This document shows positions 25,744 through 34,128 of a stretch of DNA of 64,000 bases, in pieces (position 1 is the stretch's first letter; the number at the start of each line of letters is the position of its first letter). The stretch is from contig CAZKGM010000005.1 in assembly GCA_964552395.1 (NCBI GenBank), positions 1-64,000 on the forward strand, read 5' to 3'. Made by a program: the position numbers and the translations under genes. This DNA comes from JAJDNH01 sp964552395 (GTDB lineage: Bacteria > Acidobacteriota > Thermoanaerobaculia > Thermoanaerobaculales > Sulfomarinibacteraceae). Under the pieces are notes generated by a model, which saw only the letters and a program-made list of their open reading frames with translations, searched no databases and was not told where the DNA came from.

Positions 25744-26981
25744 GCGACCTCGAGCCCCTGGTCGGTATCGATGTCGGTTCCAGCGCCGTCTCGGTCGTGG
25801 TGGCGGTTGATGAGGGTGATGACCTCGTTATCCAGGGGTGCGGCCAGGCCCGGCACGATGCGGCCCGCAAAGGGGTCATCGCCGACCTGGAGGAGGTCGC
25901 CGAGGCGGTGCGTGCCGCCGCCGAGGAGGCCGAGGCCATGTCCTCGCTGCCTGTAGAGGAGGCCGTGGCCGGTATCGGCGGGACGCCCATCCAGGGCGCG
26001 CGGGCGACAGCATCCGTACCGGTGACCGGGCGCAACCACACGGTGTCCGAGGAGGACCAGCGGCGGGCGCTGGCCGCCTGCGCCCATGTCTCGATACCCC
26101 CCGACTACCGGGTTCTCGACATCGTCCCATGCGGCTTTGCGCTCGATGGCCAGGGAGGGCTGGCGCGTCCGCTCGGGATGCCCGGCCGCCGGCTTGACGC
26201 CTCGGCGTATGTGCTCTACACGCACAGGACCCACGCCGACACTGTGGAGCAGGCGGTGAACCACGCGGGCGTTGCGGTCAGTCGCCTCGTCCACGAGGCG
26301 CTTGCCGCCAGCGAGGCGGTACTCCTGCCGGACGAACGGGATCTGGGCTGCCTACTGCTGGACGTCGGCTACGGCTCCTCCGAGTGGGCCCTGTTTTCAG
26401 AGGGCGGCGTGGTCGCGATCGGCGCCACGCCGGTAGCGGGGCGGGTGTTCACCAACGACATTGCGGTCGTGCTGAAGACGACAACCGCGGCCGCGGAGAG
26501 TGTGAAGCGGCGGTTCGGCGGCGCTCCCGACAGCGAGAGAATCGATGGCGAGGGTCTCGAGGTGCCGTCACTTGGTGGCGACGGGGTTCTGGTGTACCCA
26601 GGGCGTTTCGCCGCCGAGATCGTACACGAGCGGTTGCGCGACCTTCTGATACGGGTCCACAGGGCCCTCCTGGAGGATGGCCTCGATGCGCTGCCGAGGG
26701 CCGGCCTGGTATTGACTGGCGGAGGCTCCCTCCTCGAGGGTATGGTGGAGTTGGCTCAAGAGATTTTTGGTGTTCGCGTGCGCGTGGGTGCTTCGCGTAC
26801 TCTGGCAGGGCTCACCGAGCCCGTTTCCGGTCCCGAGTGGACCGTGGCGTGCGGCCTGGTATTGTCGGAGCACCGGCGGCGCCACGATCAGACGGCATTC
26901 CGCCAGAGCGGACAGGCGGGGGTCCTTGCCTGGATCCGCCACGCTCTGGGAGAGTTCTTCGAGCTAGGAGGTGGATCGTGA
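25740..26981 (+). CDS. ftsA: Cell division protein FtsA (actin-like)
   Basis: FtsA polymerises beneath the membrane and anchors FtsZ. The 413-residue protein has the actin-fold ATPase blocks: GIDVGSSAVSVVVA (phosphate 1), the SHS2/1C domain with EEAVAGIGG, LDVGYGSSEWALF (phosphate 2), and GLVLTGGGSLLEGMVEL (adenosine motif). The C-terminal ~25 residues can form an amphipathic helix ending LAWIRHALGEFFELGG, the expected membrane-targeting element. The ATG at 25740 overlaps ftsQ by 4 bp. Confidence 0.93.
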   Translation: MSDLEPLVGIDVGSSAVSVVVAVDEGDDLVIQGCGQARHDAARKGVIADLEEVAEAVRAAAEEAEAMSSLPVEEAVAGIGGTPIQGARATASVPVTGRNHTVSEEDQRRALAACAHVSIPPDYRVLDIVPCGFALDGQGGLARPLGMPGRRLDASAYVLYTHRTHADTVEQAVNHAGVAVSRLVHEALAASEAVLLPDERDLGCLLLDVGYGSSEWALFSEGGVVAIGATPVAGRVFTNDIAVVLKTTTAAAESVKRRFGGAPDSERIDGEGLEVPSLGGDGVLVYPGRFAAEIVHERLRDLLIRVHRALLEDGLDALPRAGLVLTGGGSLLEGMVELAQEIFGVRVRVGASRTLAGLTEPVSGPEWTVACGLVLSEHRRRHDQTAFRQSGQAGVLAWIRHALGEFFELGGGS

Positions 26982-28189
26982 TCGAGTTTGACAACGGTGC
27001 GGCGAAAGAGGGTCGGCGGCGCGGGTCGTCAGAGAAGCAGGATGAGGCGATGATCCTGCTCGACGACGGCATCTCGCCCGCCAGAATCAAGGTCATCGGC
27101 GTAGGAGGGGGCGGCTGCAACTCGGTGAACCGCATGATCGATGCCGGCCTGGGCGGGGTCGAGTTTATTGCGGCCAACACCGACGTGCAGGCGCTCGGGC
27201 ACTCGCGGGCCGCGGTCAAGCTGCAGCTCGGCCAGGAGCTGACGCGAGGCCTCGGCGCCGGCGCCAACCCCGAGGTCGGCCGCAACGCCGCTCTCGAGGA
27301 GACGGAGCGCATCTTCGATCTCATCGACGGTGCGGACATGGTGTTCATCACCTGTGGGATGGGCGGGGGCACCGGCACCGGGGCAACGCCGATCATCGCC
27401 CAGATGGCGGCCGACGCGGGAGCTCTGACGGTGGCGGTGGTGACCAAGCCCTTCAGCTTCGAGGGCTCGAGGCGACGCAAGGTGGCGGAGGAGGGGATCG
27501 CCTCGCTGGCGGAGAATGTCGACACGCTCATCACGATCCCCAACGACCGCCTCCTTAAGTTTGTCGAGCGGACGACCAACTTCACGGAGGCGATGCGGAT
27601 CGCCGATGACGTCCTGCGCCAAGCCGTCCAGGGCATCGCCGACATCATCACAGTGCCGGGCCTCATCAACCGCGATTTTGCGGACGTGCGGACCGTCATG
27701 AAGGGGATGGGGCACGCCATCATGGGGATCGGTGTCGCCTCGGGCGAGCACCGTGCGGTGGAAGCCGCACAGCAGGCGATCGCCTCGCCGTTGCTGGAGG
27801 AGACTTCCATCGAGGGTGCCCGCGGCGTGCTCATCAACATCTCCGGCGGCGACGACCTGACCCTCAACGAGATCAACGAGGCGGCGGAGATTATCACCGA
27901 GGGGACCGACGCCCAGGCGCAGATCCTGTTCGGGGCCGTCATCGATCCCACACTCGAGGATCAGATCCAGGTGACGGTGATTGCCACGGGTTTCCGGGCC
28001 GAGCAGGAGTCGGCGCAGATTCCGGCCCAGCAGCCCGACCTCGGCGTCCGGCGAGACGAACTCGAGCCGGGCCAGCGGCGGGGCAGTCGGTTCTTCATTC
28101 CGGGCGGCCCGAACCCGCAGTACGGGATCAACCTCGGCGACAAGGATGAGTACGAGATCCCGGCAATCCTGCGCAAGCAGATGGACTGA
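26978..28189 (+). CDS. ftsZ: Cell division GTPase FtsZ
   Basis: FtsZ forms the tubulin-like Z ring. The 403-residue protein has the GTP-binding signature GGGTGTGA, IKVIGVGGGGCNSVNRM, the NTDVQAL loop, the T7 synergy loop with NRDFADVRTVM, and a short linker ending in the conserved C-terminal peptide YEIPAILRKQMD, which binds FtsA. It starts GTG at 26978, overlapping ftsA, behind the best Shine-Dalgarno of the cluster (AGGAGG at 26966-26971, six bases from the start). That is consistent with FtsZ being the most abundant product. A terminator follows at 28265. Confidence 0.97.
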   Translation: MIEFDNGAAKEGRRRGSSEKQDEAMILLDDGISPARIKVIGVGGGGCNSVNRMIDAGLGGVEFIAANTDVQALGHSRAAVKLQLGQELTRGLGAGANPEVGRNAALEETERIFDLIDGADMVFITCGMGGGTGTGATPIIAQMAADAGALTVAVVTKPFSFEGSRRRKVAEEGIASLAENVDTLITIPNDRLLKFVERTTNFTEAMRIADDVLRQAVQGIADIITVPGLINRDFADVRTVMKGMGHAIMGIGVASGEHRAVEAAQQAIASPLLEETSIEGARGVLINISGGDDLTLNEINEAAEIITEGTDAQAQILFGAVIDPTLEDQIQVTVIATGFRAEQESAQIPAQQPDLGVRRDELEPGQRRGSRFFIPGGPNPQYGINLGDKDEYEIPAILRKQMD

Positions 28190-28264
28190 CGTCATGTGGA
28201 GGTTCCGGAGAAGCGGGGGACAGATGACTTGAACCTACGGTCGGAGGGAACCGTTTCCCTGTCT

Positions 28265-28312
28265 GGGTGCCGGCCTGTCGATCCACCTCCCGTCAGGCGG
28301 CACCCTTTCTTT
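28265..28312 (+). terminator. Intrinsic terminator of the dcw cluster
   Basis: Arms gggtgccggcctg (28265-28277) and caggcggcaccc (28294-28305) pair over 12 bp with one bulged base, followed by TTTCTTTT. It lies 75 bp after ftsZ and before the promoter of the next gene. Confidence 0.8.
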
Positions 28313-28345
28313 TGGTAAAGCCGGTTCCATGTCTTGTGACCATGC

Positions 28346-28375
28346 TTGACAGCGTCTGTTGACTGGTGGTATCTC
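28346..28375 (+). promoter_or_regulatory. Promoter of the TPR protein gene
   Basis: A perfect TTGACA (28346-28351) is followed after 18 bases by TATCTC (28370-28375). The ATG at 28382 would be at or next to the transcription start, and no ribosome binding site precedes it, so the transcript is probably leaderless. Confidence 0.5.
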
Positions 28376-28381
28376 TTGATC

Positions 28382-29164
28382 ATGAAAGTGCAAAGATTGG
28401 GCATAGTAATCTCAGCTTTGTTGGTCTTGGCGCTGCCCGCGCAGGCGACCGCCCAGGGTCGTGTCCCACTCGACGCCAAGCTTAAGCGCGCACAGGCCAA
28501 GCTCGCGAAGGCTCAGAAACTCTTGACGGACGGGAGCTTCGCCCAGGCTGAAAAGGAGTTCCGCGGGGCAATGAAGCTGCGGCCGGAACTGCCCGGGTCG
28601 TACCTCGGTATCGGTGCCGCGCTGGTCGGTCAGAAGAAGTTCGCCGAGGCGTTGCCCGTGCTGAACGAGGCGGAAGACAAGTTCGTGGAGTACGAGCGGA
28701 AGGTGCAGTCGGCCGAGCTGCAGAGTCAGCAGTGGTCGGGGAACCGGGAGAGCGTTGGCATCACACACGTGACGCCCAGCCGGCCCGGCCAGGACTTTTT
28801 GCGCAAGGGTACGCACCGGTCTCTGGTCGATCTGATCCAGGAGCGGCTGGCCGCCGAGCCGGACCTCAGACCGGAGAGGTGGAGCATCGAGGAGCTGTCG
28901 GTGATTCCGGCGCAGGTGTTCTACTTCGAGGGCGTTGCCTTCCTTCGCAGCGGTGATCAGACAAAGGGCGTGCGTGCGCTGCGGCAATGTCTGCTGATCG
29001 ATCCGGGCCACGGCCTGGCTCACTACAACCTGGCGGTTGCGGAGTTCATGGCCGGCCACGTGCCGCAGGCCAAGAAGCATCTTGACGCCGCGGTCGCAGT
29101 CGGCGTCAAGGCGAATCCGAGGTTCGTTAGCGACGTCGAGGCCGCAGTCAAGCGCGCCCCGTAG
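28382..29164 (+). CDS. Exported TPR-repeat protein
   Basis: The 260-residue protein has a clear signal peptide (residues 1-25, MKVQRLG then a long hydrophobic core ending ALPAQATAQG). TPR-like helices follow: one pair at about residues 40-105 (AEKEFRGAMKLRPELPGSYLGIGAAL) and another at about 180-245 (GVRALRQCLLIDPGHGLAHYNLAVAEF). The two are separated by an insert of about 75 residues. TPR proteins mediate protein contacts; no partner can be named. It stands alone between the dcw terminator and the convergent mpl. Upstream in-frame codons exist to 28346 but overlap the promoter, so the ATG preceding the signal peptide was chosen. Confidence 0.75.
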   Translation: MKVQRLGIVISALLVLALPAQATAQGRVPLDAKLKRAQAKLAKAQKLLTDGSFAQAEKEFRGAMKLRPELPGSYLGIGAALVGQKKFAEALPVLNEAEDKFVEYERKVQSAELQSQQWSGNRESVGITHVTPSRPGQDFLRKGTHRSLVDLIQERLAAEPDLRPERWSIEELSVIPAQVFYFEGVAFLRSGDQTKGVRALRQCLLIDPGHGLAHYNLAVAEFMAGHVPQAKKHLDAAVAVGVKANPRFVSDVEAAVKRAP

Positions 29165-29248
29165 TCCTGACTCGGTCCGTCCACTCGCAAGTTGCCGCGA
29201 CTGCAGATAGGCAAGCCGAGCCGTGCCCTTCGCCTCCCGCCGGCCTCG

Positions 29249-30682
29249 CTACGATCGTTCGCGAGCTGTCCGGACGAGCTGCTCCACCAGACGGCGGCAG
29301 AAGCCGTCGAAGTCCCCCGACGAGCAGGCAACAACGACGTCGCCGTCCTCGAGGATCGGCAGGACGATGCTCACCGGGTCCTCTCCCTGCTCGGGCAGGC
29401 ACACGCTCAGGCCCCTGCTCTCCAGGTCGCTGGCGAGGCGGGCGCGGTCGAGGCGGTCCCCGCGCTGCAGGCGCTCGTGGTGGTAGACAGGCGCGATCAC
29501 GGCCATGTCGGCCCCGCTCAGCGCCTTGACGTAGGCGTCGTGAAACAGGCTTCGGCCGGCCGTCAGAGAGCGTGGCTCGTAGGCGACGAGCAACCGTCGG
29601 TCCGGCCAACGGTCGCGCGCTGCGCCGATGGTGGCGGCGACGGCTGTCGGGTGATGGGCAAAGTCATCGACAACCGTGATGCCGTTGACCTCGCCGACGA
29701 CCTCGAGCCGACGCCTGACGCCCGGGAAACGCGCGAGGGCGGCGAGAGCCTCAGTGGCGGGGACGCCGGCCAGCGTGGCTGCCGCAAACGCCATCGCTGC
29801 ATTGTGCAGGTTGTAGCGTCCGGCGACAGGGATGCGAAGAGCCAACTCCATGTCCCGCCAACGGAGCAGGGCGCTGCCGCCGTCGGGTCCGGACCTCTCC
29901 TGCGAGAGCTGCAGCTCGTGATCCGGCTCCGGGCCGACATGGATCCGCGGCGCGGTGGCGTCGCGGATGGCCTCGAGGGTGACCGAGGAGAACGCGTTGA
30001 CAACGATCGTCCCGTGCGGTGGCACCTGCGCCGTTCCGGCGCGAAAGCCGGTCAGAACGGCATCGAGCGAGGGGTAGATGTCGGCGTGGTCGAGCTCGAC
30101 CGGACCGAGCACGAACAGGTTCGGGCGGTAGTGGAGGAACTTCGGGCCGCGGTCGAAGAACGCGGTGTTGTACTCGTCGCCCTCGATGACCATCCACGGC
30201 CCCTGCCCGAGCCGGAACGACCTCTGGCTCCAGCTCAGCATGCCGCCGACAAGGAAGGTCGGATCCGTGCCGGAGGCTTCGAGGATCCACGCCAGCATCG
30301 CGGAGGTGGTGGTCTTGCCGTGGGTCCCGGCGACCACGATGGCCTCGCGACTCTCCGCCAACAGGTAGTGTGCAACGGCCTCCGCCTGTGCCAGGTAGGG
30401 AATGCGGCGACGCAGGACCTCGCGGACCTCGGGGTTGTCGCGCCCGACGGCGTTGCCGATGATGACCCGGTCGACCGAGGTCGGGATGGCGGCGGCGTCG
30501 AAGCCCAGACGGACCGGCAGGCCGAGCTCCTCGAGGATGGTGCTCATCGGCGGGTAGAGGTGCGAGTCGACGCCTTCCACCCTGTGACCGGCGAGGTGGA
30601 GGAGCCCGGCGAGGGAGGCCATGGCCGTGCCCCCGATGGGGAGCATGTAGAGGTGCTCTCTCCCCTGGTACGGCTCTTGCAA
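29249..30682 (-). CDS. mpl: UDP-MurNAc:L-alanyl-gamma-D-glutamyl-meso-diaminopimelate ligase
   Basis: Mpl reattaches the tripeptide recovered from old peptidoglycan to UDP-MurNAc. The 477-residue Mur ligase has LPIGGTAMASLAGLLHLAGH at the N-terminus, VIIGNAVGRDNPEV, the P-loop GTHGKTTTSAMLAW, and IEGDEYNTAFFDRGPKFLHY, which distinguishes Mpl from MurC. VVDDFAHHPTAVA follows in the C-terminal domain. The start is TTG at 30682: a GGAGAAA element lies about six bases upstream, whereas the first ATG would cut into the nucleotide-binding fold. It fits the mDAP-type MurE made by this organism. The gene is divergent from the DUF1573 gene. Confidence 0.9.
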   Translation of the reverse strand: MQEPYQGREHLYMLPIGGTAMASLAGLLHLAGHRVEGVDSHLYPPMSTILEELGLPVRLGFDAAAIPTSVDRVIIGNAVGRDNPEVREVLRRRIPYLAQAEAVAHYLLAESREAIVVAGTHGKTTTSAMLAWILEASGTDPTFLVGGMLSWSQRSFRLGQGPWMVIEGDEYNTAFFDRGPKFLHYRPNLFVLGPVELDHADIYPSLDAVLTGFRAGTAQVPPHGTIVVNAFSSVTLEAIRDATAPRIHVGPEPDHELQLSQERSGPDGGSALLRWRDMELALRIPVAGRYNLHNAAMAFAAATLAGVPATEALAALARFPGVRRRLEVVGEVNGITVVDDFAHHPTAVAATIGAARDRWPDRRLLVAYEPRSLTAGRSLFHDAYVKALSGADMAVIAPVYHHERLQRGDRLDRARLASDLESRGLSVCLPEQGEDPVSIVLPILEDGDVVVACSSGDFDGFCRRLVEQLVRTARERS

Positions 30683-30701
30683 AACTTTCTCCGCGCTGGG
30701 G

Positions 30702-30730
30702 TTGCAGCGGCTACTGCGAACCCCTAAGAT
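30702..30730 (+). promoter_or_regulatory. Promoter of the DUF1573 protein gene
   Basis: TTGCAG (30702-30707) and TAAGAT (30725-30730) are separated by 17 bases, giving a start near 30737 and a leader of about 36 nt with a strong AAGGAGG before the ATG at 30773. Confidence 0.5.
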
Positions 30731-30772
30731 GATCTGCGTTCGCGCGGAGGATACCATGAAGGAGGACGCGAC

Positions 30773-31792
30773 ATGTTGAAGGTTTTTCGCTACGTGGCAC
30801 TTGCCGGCTTGCTCGTCGTGCCGTCGCTGGCAGCGGTTGCCCAGGAGGCTCACGCCACGGGGCCGAAGCTCGATGTCCCGCAGAAGGTGAAGGACTTCGG
30901 GACCGTCCCGCAAGGGAAGGTCATCGAGGCGACCTTCCAGCTCGCCAATGAAGGGACCGGAACCCTCGAGGTCCGGGCTGTGCGCCCGACCTGCGGCTGC
31001 ACGGTCGTCGACTTCGACCGCAAGGTGGAGCCCGGCAAGACGGGCCTGGTGAAGGCCAAGGTAGATACCGCCGAGTTCACCGGTCCGATCACCAAGTCGA
31101 TGCTGGTGATGACCAACGACCCCAACGACCCCACGACCACACTGGTCGTCAAGGCGACGGTGCAACCCTACCTGGAGATCCTGCCGCGGCCGCTGGTTCG
31201 CTTCAACGCCATCCAGGGCGAGGCGGCCAGCAACGATGTCACGCTGGTGGCCGACAAGGACCGGGAGTTCAAGGTTACGAAGGTGGAAGCGAACGTCCCC
31301 TACCTGACATCTTCGGTAAAGGCGCTCGGCAAGGACGAGCTCGTCCCTGACAAGGGCAAGACGCAGTACGACATCAGCATCAACCTCGCCCCTAACGCTC
31401 CTGTCGGCCCCGTCAACGGGATGGTGACGGTGTTCACCGACTACCCGGAGGCGCCACAGGTCAAGGTCAGGGTGTTCGGCGTTGTCCGCGCTCTCGTTCA
31501 TGTCACGCCGGGCAACATTCAGTTCGGGACCGTGGAGAGCAAGGTCAAGCCGGGCAGGAACGTTTTCGTCGTCAACAACCAGGAAAAGCCGATCCACGTC
31601 ACCGGTGCCAAGATCGATGACGACGCGTTCACGGTCGGGGTGCTGCCGATCGAGGCGGGCAAGAGGTACCAGATCACCGTAACCGTCAAGGCAGAGGCGC
31701 CCGCCGGTCTCCACAAGACGGTTCTGCACATCAATACCGACGACCCGAAGTTCTCGGATCTCCAGGTGCAGGTGGCGGCCAACCTCAAGTGA
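30773..31792 (+). CDS. Exported DUF1573 (ASPM/SPD-2/Hydin-like Ig) protein
   Basis: The 339-residue protein has a signal peptide (residues 1-23, ending AAVAQEAHA). At least one DUF1573 domain follows: VKDFGTVPQGKVIEATFQLANEGTGTL then RAVRPTCGCTV, in which the Cys-Gly-Cys is the family hallmark. A second similar Ig-like unit is at residues ~240-335 (IQFGTVESKVKPGRNVFVVNNQ). These are periplasmic beta-sandwich proteins common in Bacteroidota and Acidobacteriota, with unknown function. GAAGGAGG precedes the ATG. A structured intergenic repeat follows the stop codon. Confidence 0.82.
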   Translation: MLKVFRYVALAGLLVVPSLAAVAQEAHATGPKLDVPQKVKDFGTVPQGKVIEATFQLANEGTGTLEVRAVRPTCGCTVVDFDRKVEPGKTGLVKAKVDTAEFTGPITKSMLVMTNDPNDPTTTLVVKATVQPYLEILPRPLVRFNAIQGEAASNDVTLVADKDREFKVTKVEANVPYLTSSVKALGKDELVPDKGKTQYDISINLAPNAPVGPVNGMVTVFTDYPEAPQVKVRVFGVVRALVHVTPGNIQFGTVESKVKPGRNVFVVNNQEKPIHVTGAKIDDDAFTVGVLPIEAGKRYQITVTVKAEAPAGLHKTVLHINTDDPKFSDLQVQVAANLK

Positions 31793-31806
31793 GCTCCGGC
31801 ACAGGC

Positions 31807-31979
31807 GATTCACGAGCGGCTGCAGCGAGATCTGCGAGACGTCGGTCGGAGCCGGGGAGCCGGCGGTGAGCCGCCGGACGGAAGCTCGGCAGCATGTCGA
31901 TGGCAGCGAGACGCGAGCCGCCTGGTGATGGCTGGTGCATCACTGGTTGCAGTAGATCACGAGTGAGTAAAGCGGTCCA
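31807..31979 (+). repeat. Dispersed structured intergenic repeat, copy 2
   Basis: This copy fills most of the DUF1573-mtnA spacer. It contains an internal hairpin (gccggcgg and ccgccgg arms), then CATGTCGATGGCAGCGAG, parallel to TATGTCGAGGACAGCGAG in copy 1, and ends GGCTGG, GGTTGCAGTAGATCACGAG, shared with copies 1 and 3. Confidence 0.4.
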
Positions 31980-32043
31980 CACGGCGGGGTCCTGTCGGGG
32001 CCCTGCCGCTGTGCTCTCTGGCGGTGTTCGGTAAGATGGCGCG

Positions 32044-33066
32044 ATGATGGCTGTGAAGGCTCTCGATTGGGACGACGGCGCGCTGCTGTTATTCGACCAG
32101 CGGCAGCTGCCGGTGCGCACGGCGTGGGTCCGCTGTACGACCGCAGGCGAGGTTGCTGCGGCCATCGCGCAGCTGGTGGTCCGAGGCGCCCCGGCGATCG
32201 GTGTTGCCGCCGCCTACGGCGTCGCCTTGTCGGCTCGGCGCGACCCGGAGCTCGCCAGCTTGGAGGTGGCGGCCAGGGGCCTCGAAGCGGCGCGGCCGAC
32301 CGCTGTCAACCTGACCTGGGCGGTGCAGCGGCTGCTCGCGCGCCTGCGGGGTGTGCCCGAGCGGGAGCGTGCGGCAGTCGCTCTCGCCGAGGCGCGTGCA
32401 ATCCAGGCCGAGGACGAGGATGCCTGCCGGCACATGGCGCAGTATGGGGCCGATCTGTTTCCTGACGCCGAGGTCGAAATCCTGACCCACTGCAATACCG
32501 GCGCACTCGCTACGGCGGGGATTGGCACAGCCCTCGGCGTGGTCCGGGAGATCGCATCGAGGGGGCGCCTCGGCCGGCTCTGGATGTGCGAGGCGCGGCC
32601 GGTACAGCAGGGCGCCCGGCTGACCGCGTGGGAGGCCGAGAGGGAGGGACTGCCGGCGACGTTGATCTGTGACACGGCCGCCGGCGCCGTGCTTTCGCAG
32701 CGGCCGATTGCGGCGGTGGTCCTTGGCGCCGATCGAATCGCGGCTGATGGCAGCGCGGCCAACAAGATCGGGACGTATCAGCTGGCGGTACTGGCCGCAC
32801 GGCACGGCGTCGCGTTCTACGTCGTTGCTCCAACCTCGACCATCGACCTCGATCTGCCCGACGGCAGCTCGATCCCAATCGAGGAACGCGACGCCGACGA
32901 GGTCCGGCGGGTGCGCGGTGTGCAGGTGGCGCCGCCGGAGATCGAGGTCTTCAACCCGGCCTTTGACGTCACGCCGCCCGATCTCGTCACCGCCATCGTG
33001 ACCGAGAAGGGCGTGGCCCGTCCACCGTTTGCTGCGGGGCTCCGTGTCCTGTGTGGGAGGTCGTGA
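32044..33066 (+). CDS. mtnA: S-methyl-5-thioribose-1-phosphate isomerase
   Basis: MtnA converts methylthioribose 1-phosphate to methylthioribulose 1-phosphate in the methionine salvage pathway. The 340-residue protein has VRGAPAIGVAAAYGVAL, LTHCNTGALATAG with catalytic C150, CEARPVQQGARLTAWE, and LGADRIAADGSAANKIGTY with catalytic D230. The two catalytic residues are 80 apart, as in the B. subtilis enzyme. ATGs at 32044 and 32047 are both possible. No other methionine-salvage gene is in the window; the gene leads the tsaD-lepA-lepB run. Confidence 0.92.
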   Translation: MMAVKALDWDDGALLLFDQRQLPVRTAWVRCTTAGEVAAAIAQLVVRGAPAIGVAAAYGVALSARRDPELASLEVAARGLEAARPTAVNLTWAVQRLLARLRGVPERERAAVALAEARAIQAEDEDACRHMAQYGADLFPDAEVEILTHCNTGALATAGIGTALGVVREIASRGRLGRLWMCEARPVQQGARLTAWEAEREGLPATLICDTAAGAVLSQRPIAAVVLGADRIAADGSAANKIGTYQLAVLAARHGVAFYVVAPTSTIDLDLPDGSSIPIEERDADEVRRVRGVQVAPPEIEVFNPAFDVTPPDLVTAIVTEKGVARPPFAAGLRVLCGRS

Positions 33067-33069
33067 ATC

Positions 33070-34128
33070 ATGCGGGCCGGCCGCACGCTGGGGATCGAGA
33101 CCTCGTGCGACGAGACGTCGGTTGCGGTTCTCGACGGCGACGGCCGTGTCGAGGTGAACCTCCTTTCGAGCCAGGTCGCTGCGCACGCGCCGTTCGGCGG
33201 CGTCGTGCCGGAGCTGGCCTCGCGCGAGCACCTGAGGGCCCTGCCCGTGCTGGCCGCCGATGCCCTCCGCCGAGCCGGCGGACCGCCGGAGCTGGTGGCA
33301 GTGACCTGTGGCCCCGGTCTGATCGGCGCGCTGCTGGTCGGGGTGCGCTTCGCGTCCGCCTTCGCCTGGGGCCGGCGGCTGCCGCTGGTGGCCGTGGATC
33401 ACTTGGAGGGGCACCTGGCTTCGCCGTTCCTGAACCTCGAGGGCGGGCCGGCGTCTGAGATGCCGGAGCCGGTGCTGGCGCTTGTCGCCTCAGGCGGTCA
33501 CTCGAGCTGGTACCTGCTACAGAACAGCCGTGCCGAGCGCTGTTGCCGAACCCGGGACGATGCCGCGGGGGAGGCCTTCGACAAGGTGGCACAGGCGCTG
33601 GGGCTGCCCTACCCGGGCGGTCCGGTGGTGGATCGCCTGGCACGGCACGGCGACCCCGGGGCGGTGAAGCTTCCCCGACCGCGCCTCAAGGACAACCCAC
33701 TCGACTTCTCCTTCTCGGGTCTGAAGTCGGCGACGATTCGGCATATCCGTGCCGCCGGCCTCGAGGGCAACGGCGATCCCGAGCCGTCGCGAGAGGTCCA
33801 CGATCTTCTGGCCTCTTTCGAGCTGGCGGTTGTCGACCACCTGCTGCAGCCGCTCGAGGAGCTGGCGGCACGCCACCGGCCGCGTCTGCTGACCGCCTCC
33901 GGCGGTGTGGCGGCGAACACCCTGCTGCGGCGGCGGCTTGAGCGAGCCGGAAGTGAGTTGGGTGTGGAGGTGTTGCTGCCGCCACGCGCGCTGACAACGG
34001 ACAATGCGGCGATGATCGCTCGAGCAGGTCAGCTGGCGTTTCTCAGGGGCGAGCGTCACGATCCGCGACGGCTGGACGCGCGCGCGAGCCGCAAATGGCA
34101 GCCGCCGGGCATGTGCAGGGCGTCATGA
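33070..34128 (+). CDS. tsaD: tRNA N6-adenosine threonylcarbamoyltransferase
   Basis: TsaD, with TsaB and TsaE, transfers threonylcarbamoyl to A37 of ANN-decoding tRNAs. The 352-residue ASKHA-fold protein has LGIETSCDETSVAVL, GGVVPELASREHL, the metal ligands H111 and H115 (DHLEGHLASP), LVASGGHSSWYL, and TASGGVAANTLLRRRL near the end. It starts 3 bp after mtnA, and its stop overlaps the lepA ATG (ATGA). Confidence 0.95.
   Translation: MRAGRTLGIETSCDETSVAVLDGDGRVEVNLLSSQVAAHAPFGGVVPELASREHLRALPVLAADALRRAGGPPELVAVTCGPGLIGALLVGVRFASAFAWGRRLPLVAVDHLEGHLASPFLNLEGGPASEMPEPVLALVASGGHSSWYLLQNSRAERCCRTRDDAAGEAFDKVAQALGLPYPGGPVVDRLARHGDPGAVKLPRPRLKDNPLDFSFSGLKSATIRHIRAAGLEGNGDPEPSREVHDLLASFELAVVDHLLQPLEELAARHRPRLLTASGGVAANTLLRRRLERAGSELGVEVLLPPRALTTDNAAMIARAGQLAFLRGERHDPRRLDARASRKWQPPGMCRAS

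Noticed and set aside
28200..28260. tRNA-like sequence after ftsZ (minus strand contains GGTTCAAGTC, like a T-loop)
   Set aside because: No acceptor stem, D arm or anticodon arm can be completed around it; the stem next to the T-loop-like bases does not pair.
29192..30727. 511-residue plus-strand frame opposite mpl
   Set aside because: Shadow frame without motifs; mpl is fully supported on the minus strand.
30683..31813. N-terminal extension of mpl in the open frame up to 31813
   Set aside because: That part is antisense to the DUF1573 gene and lacks motifs; the TTG at 30682 with GGAGAAA gives the normal Mpl length.
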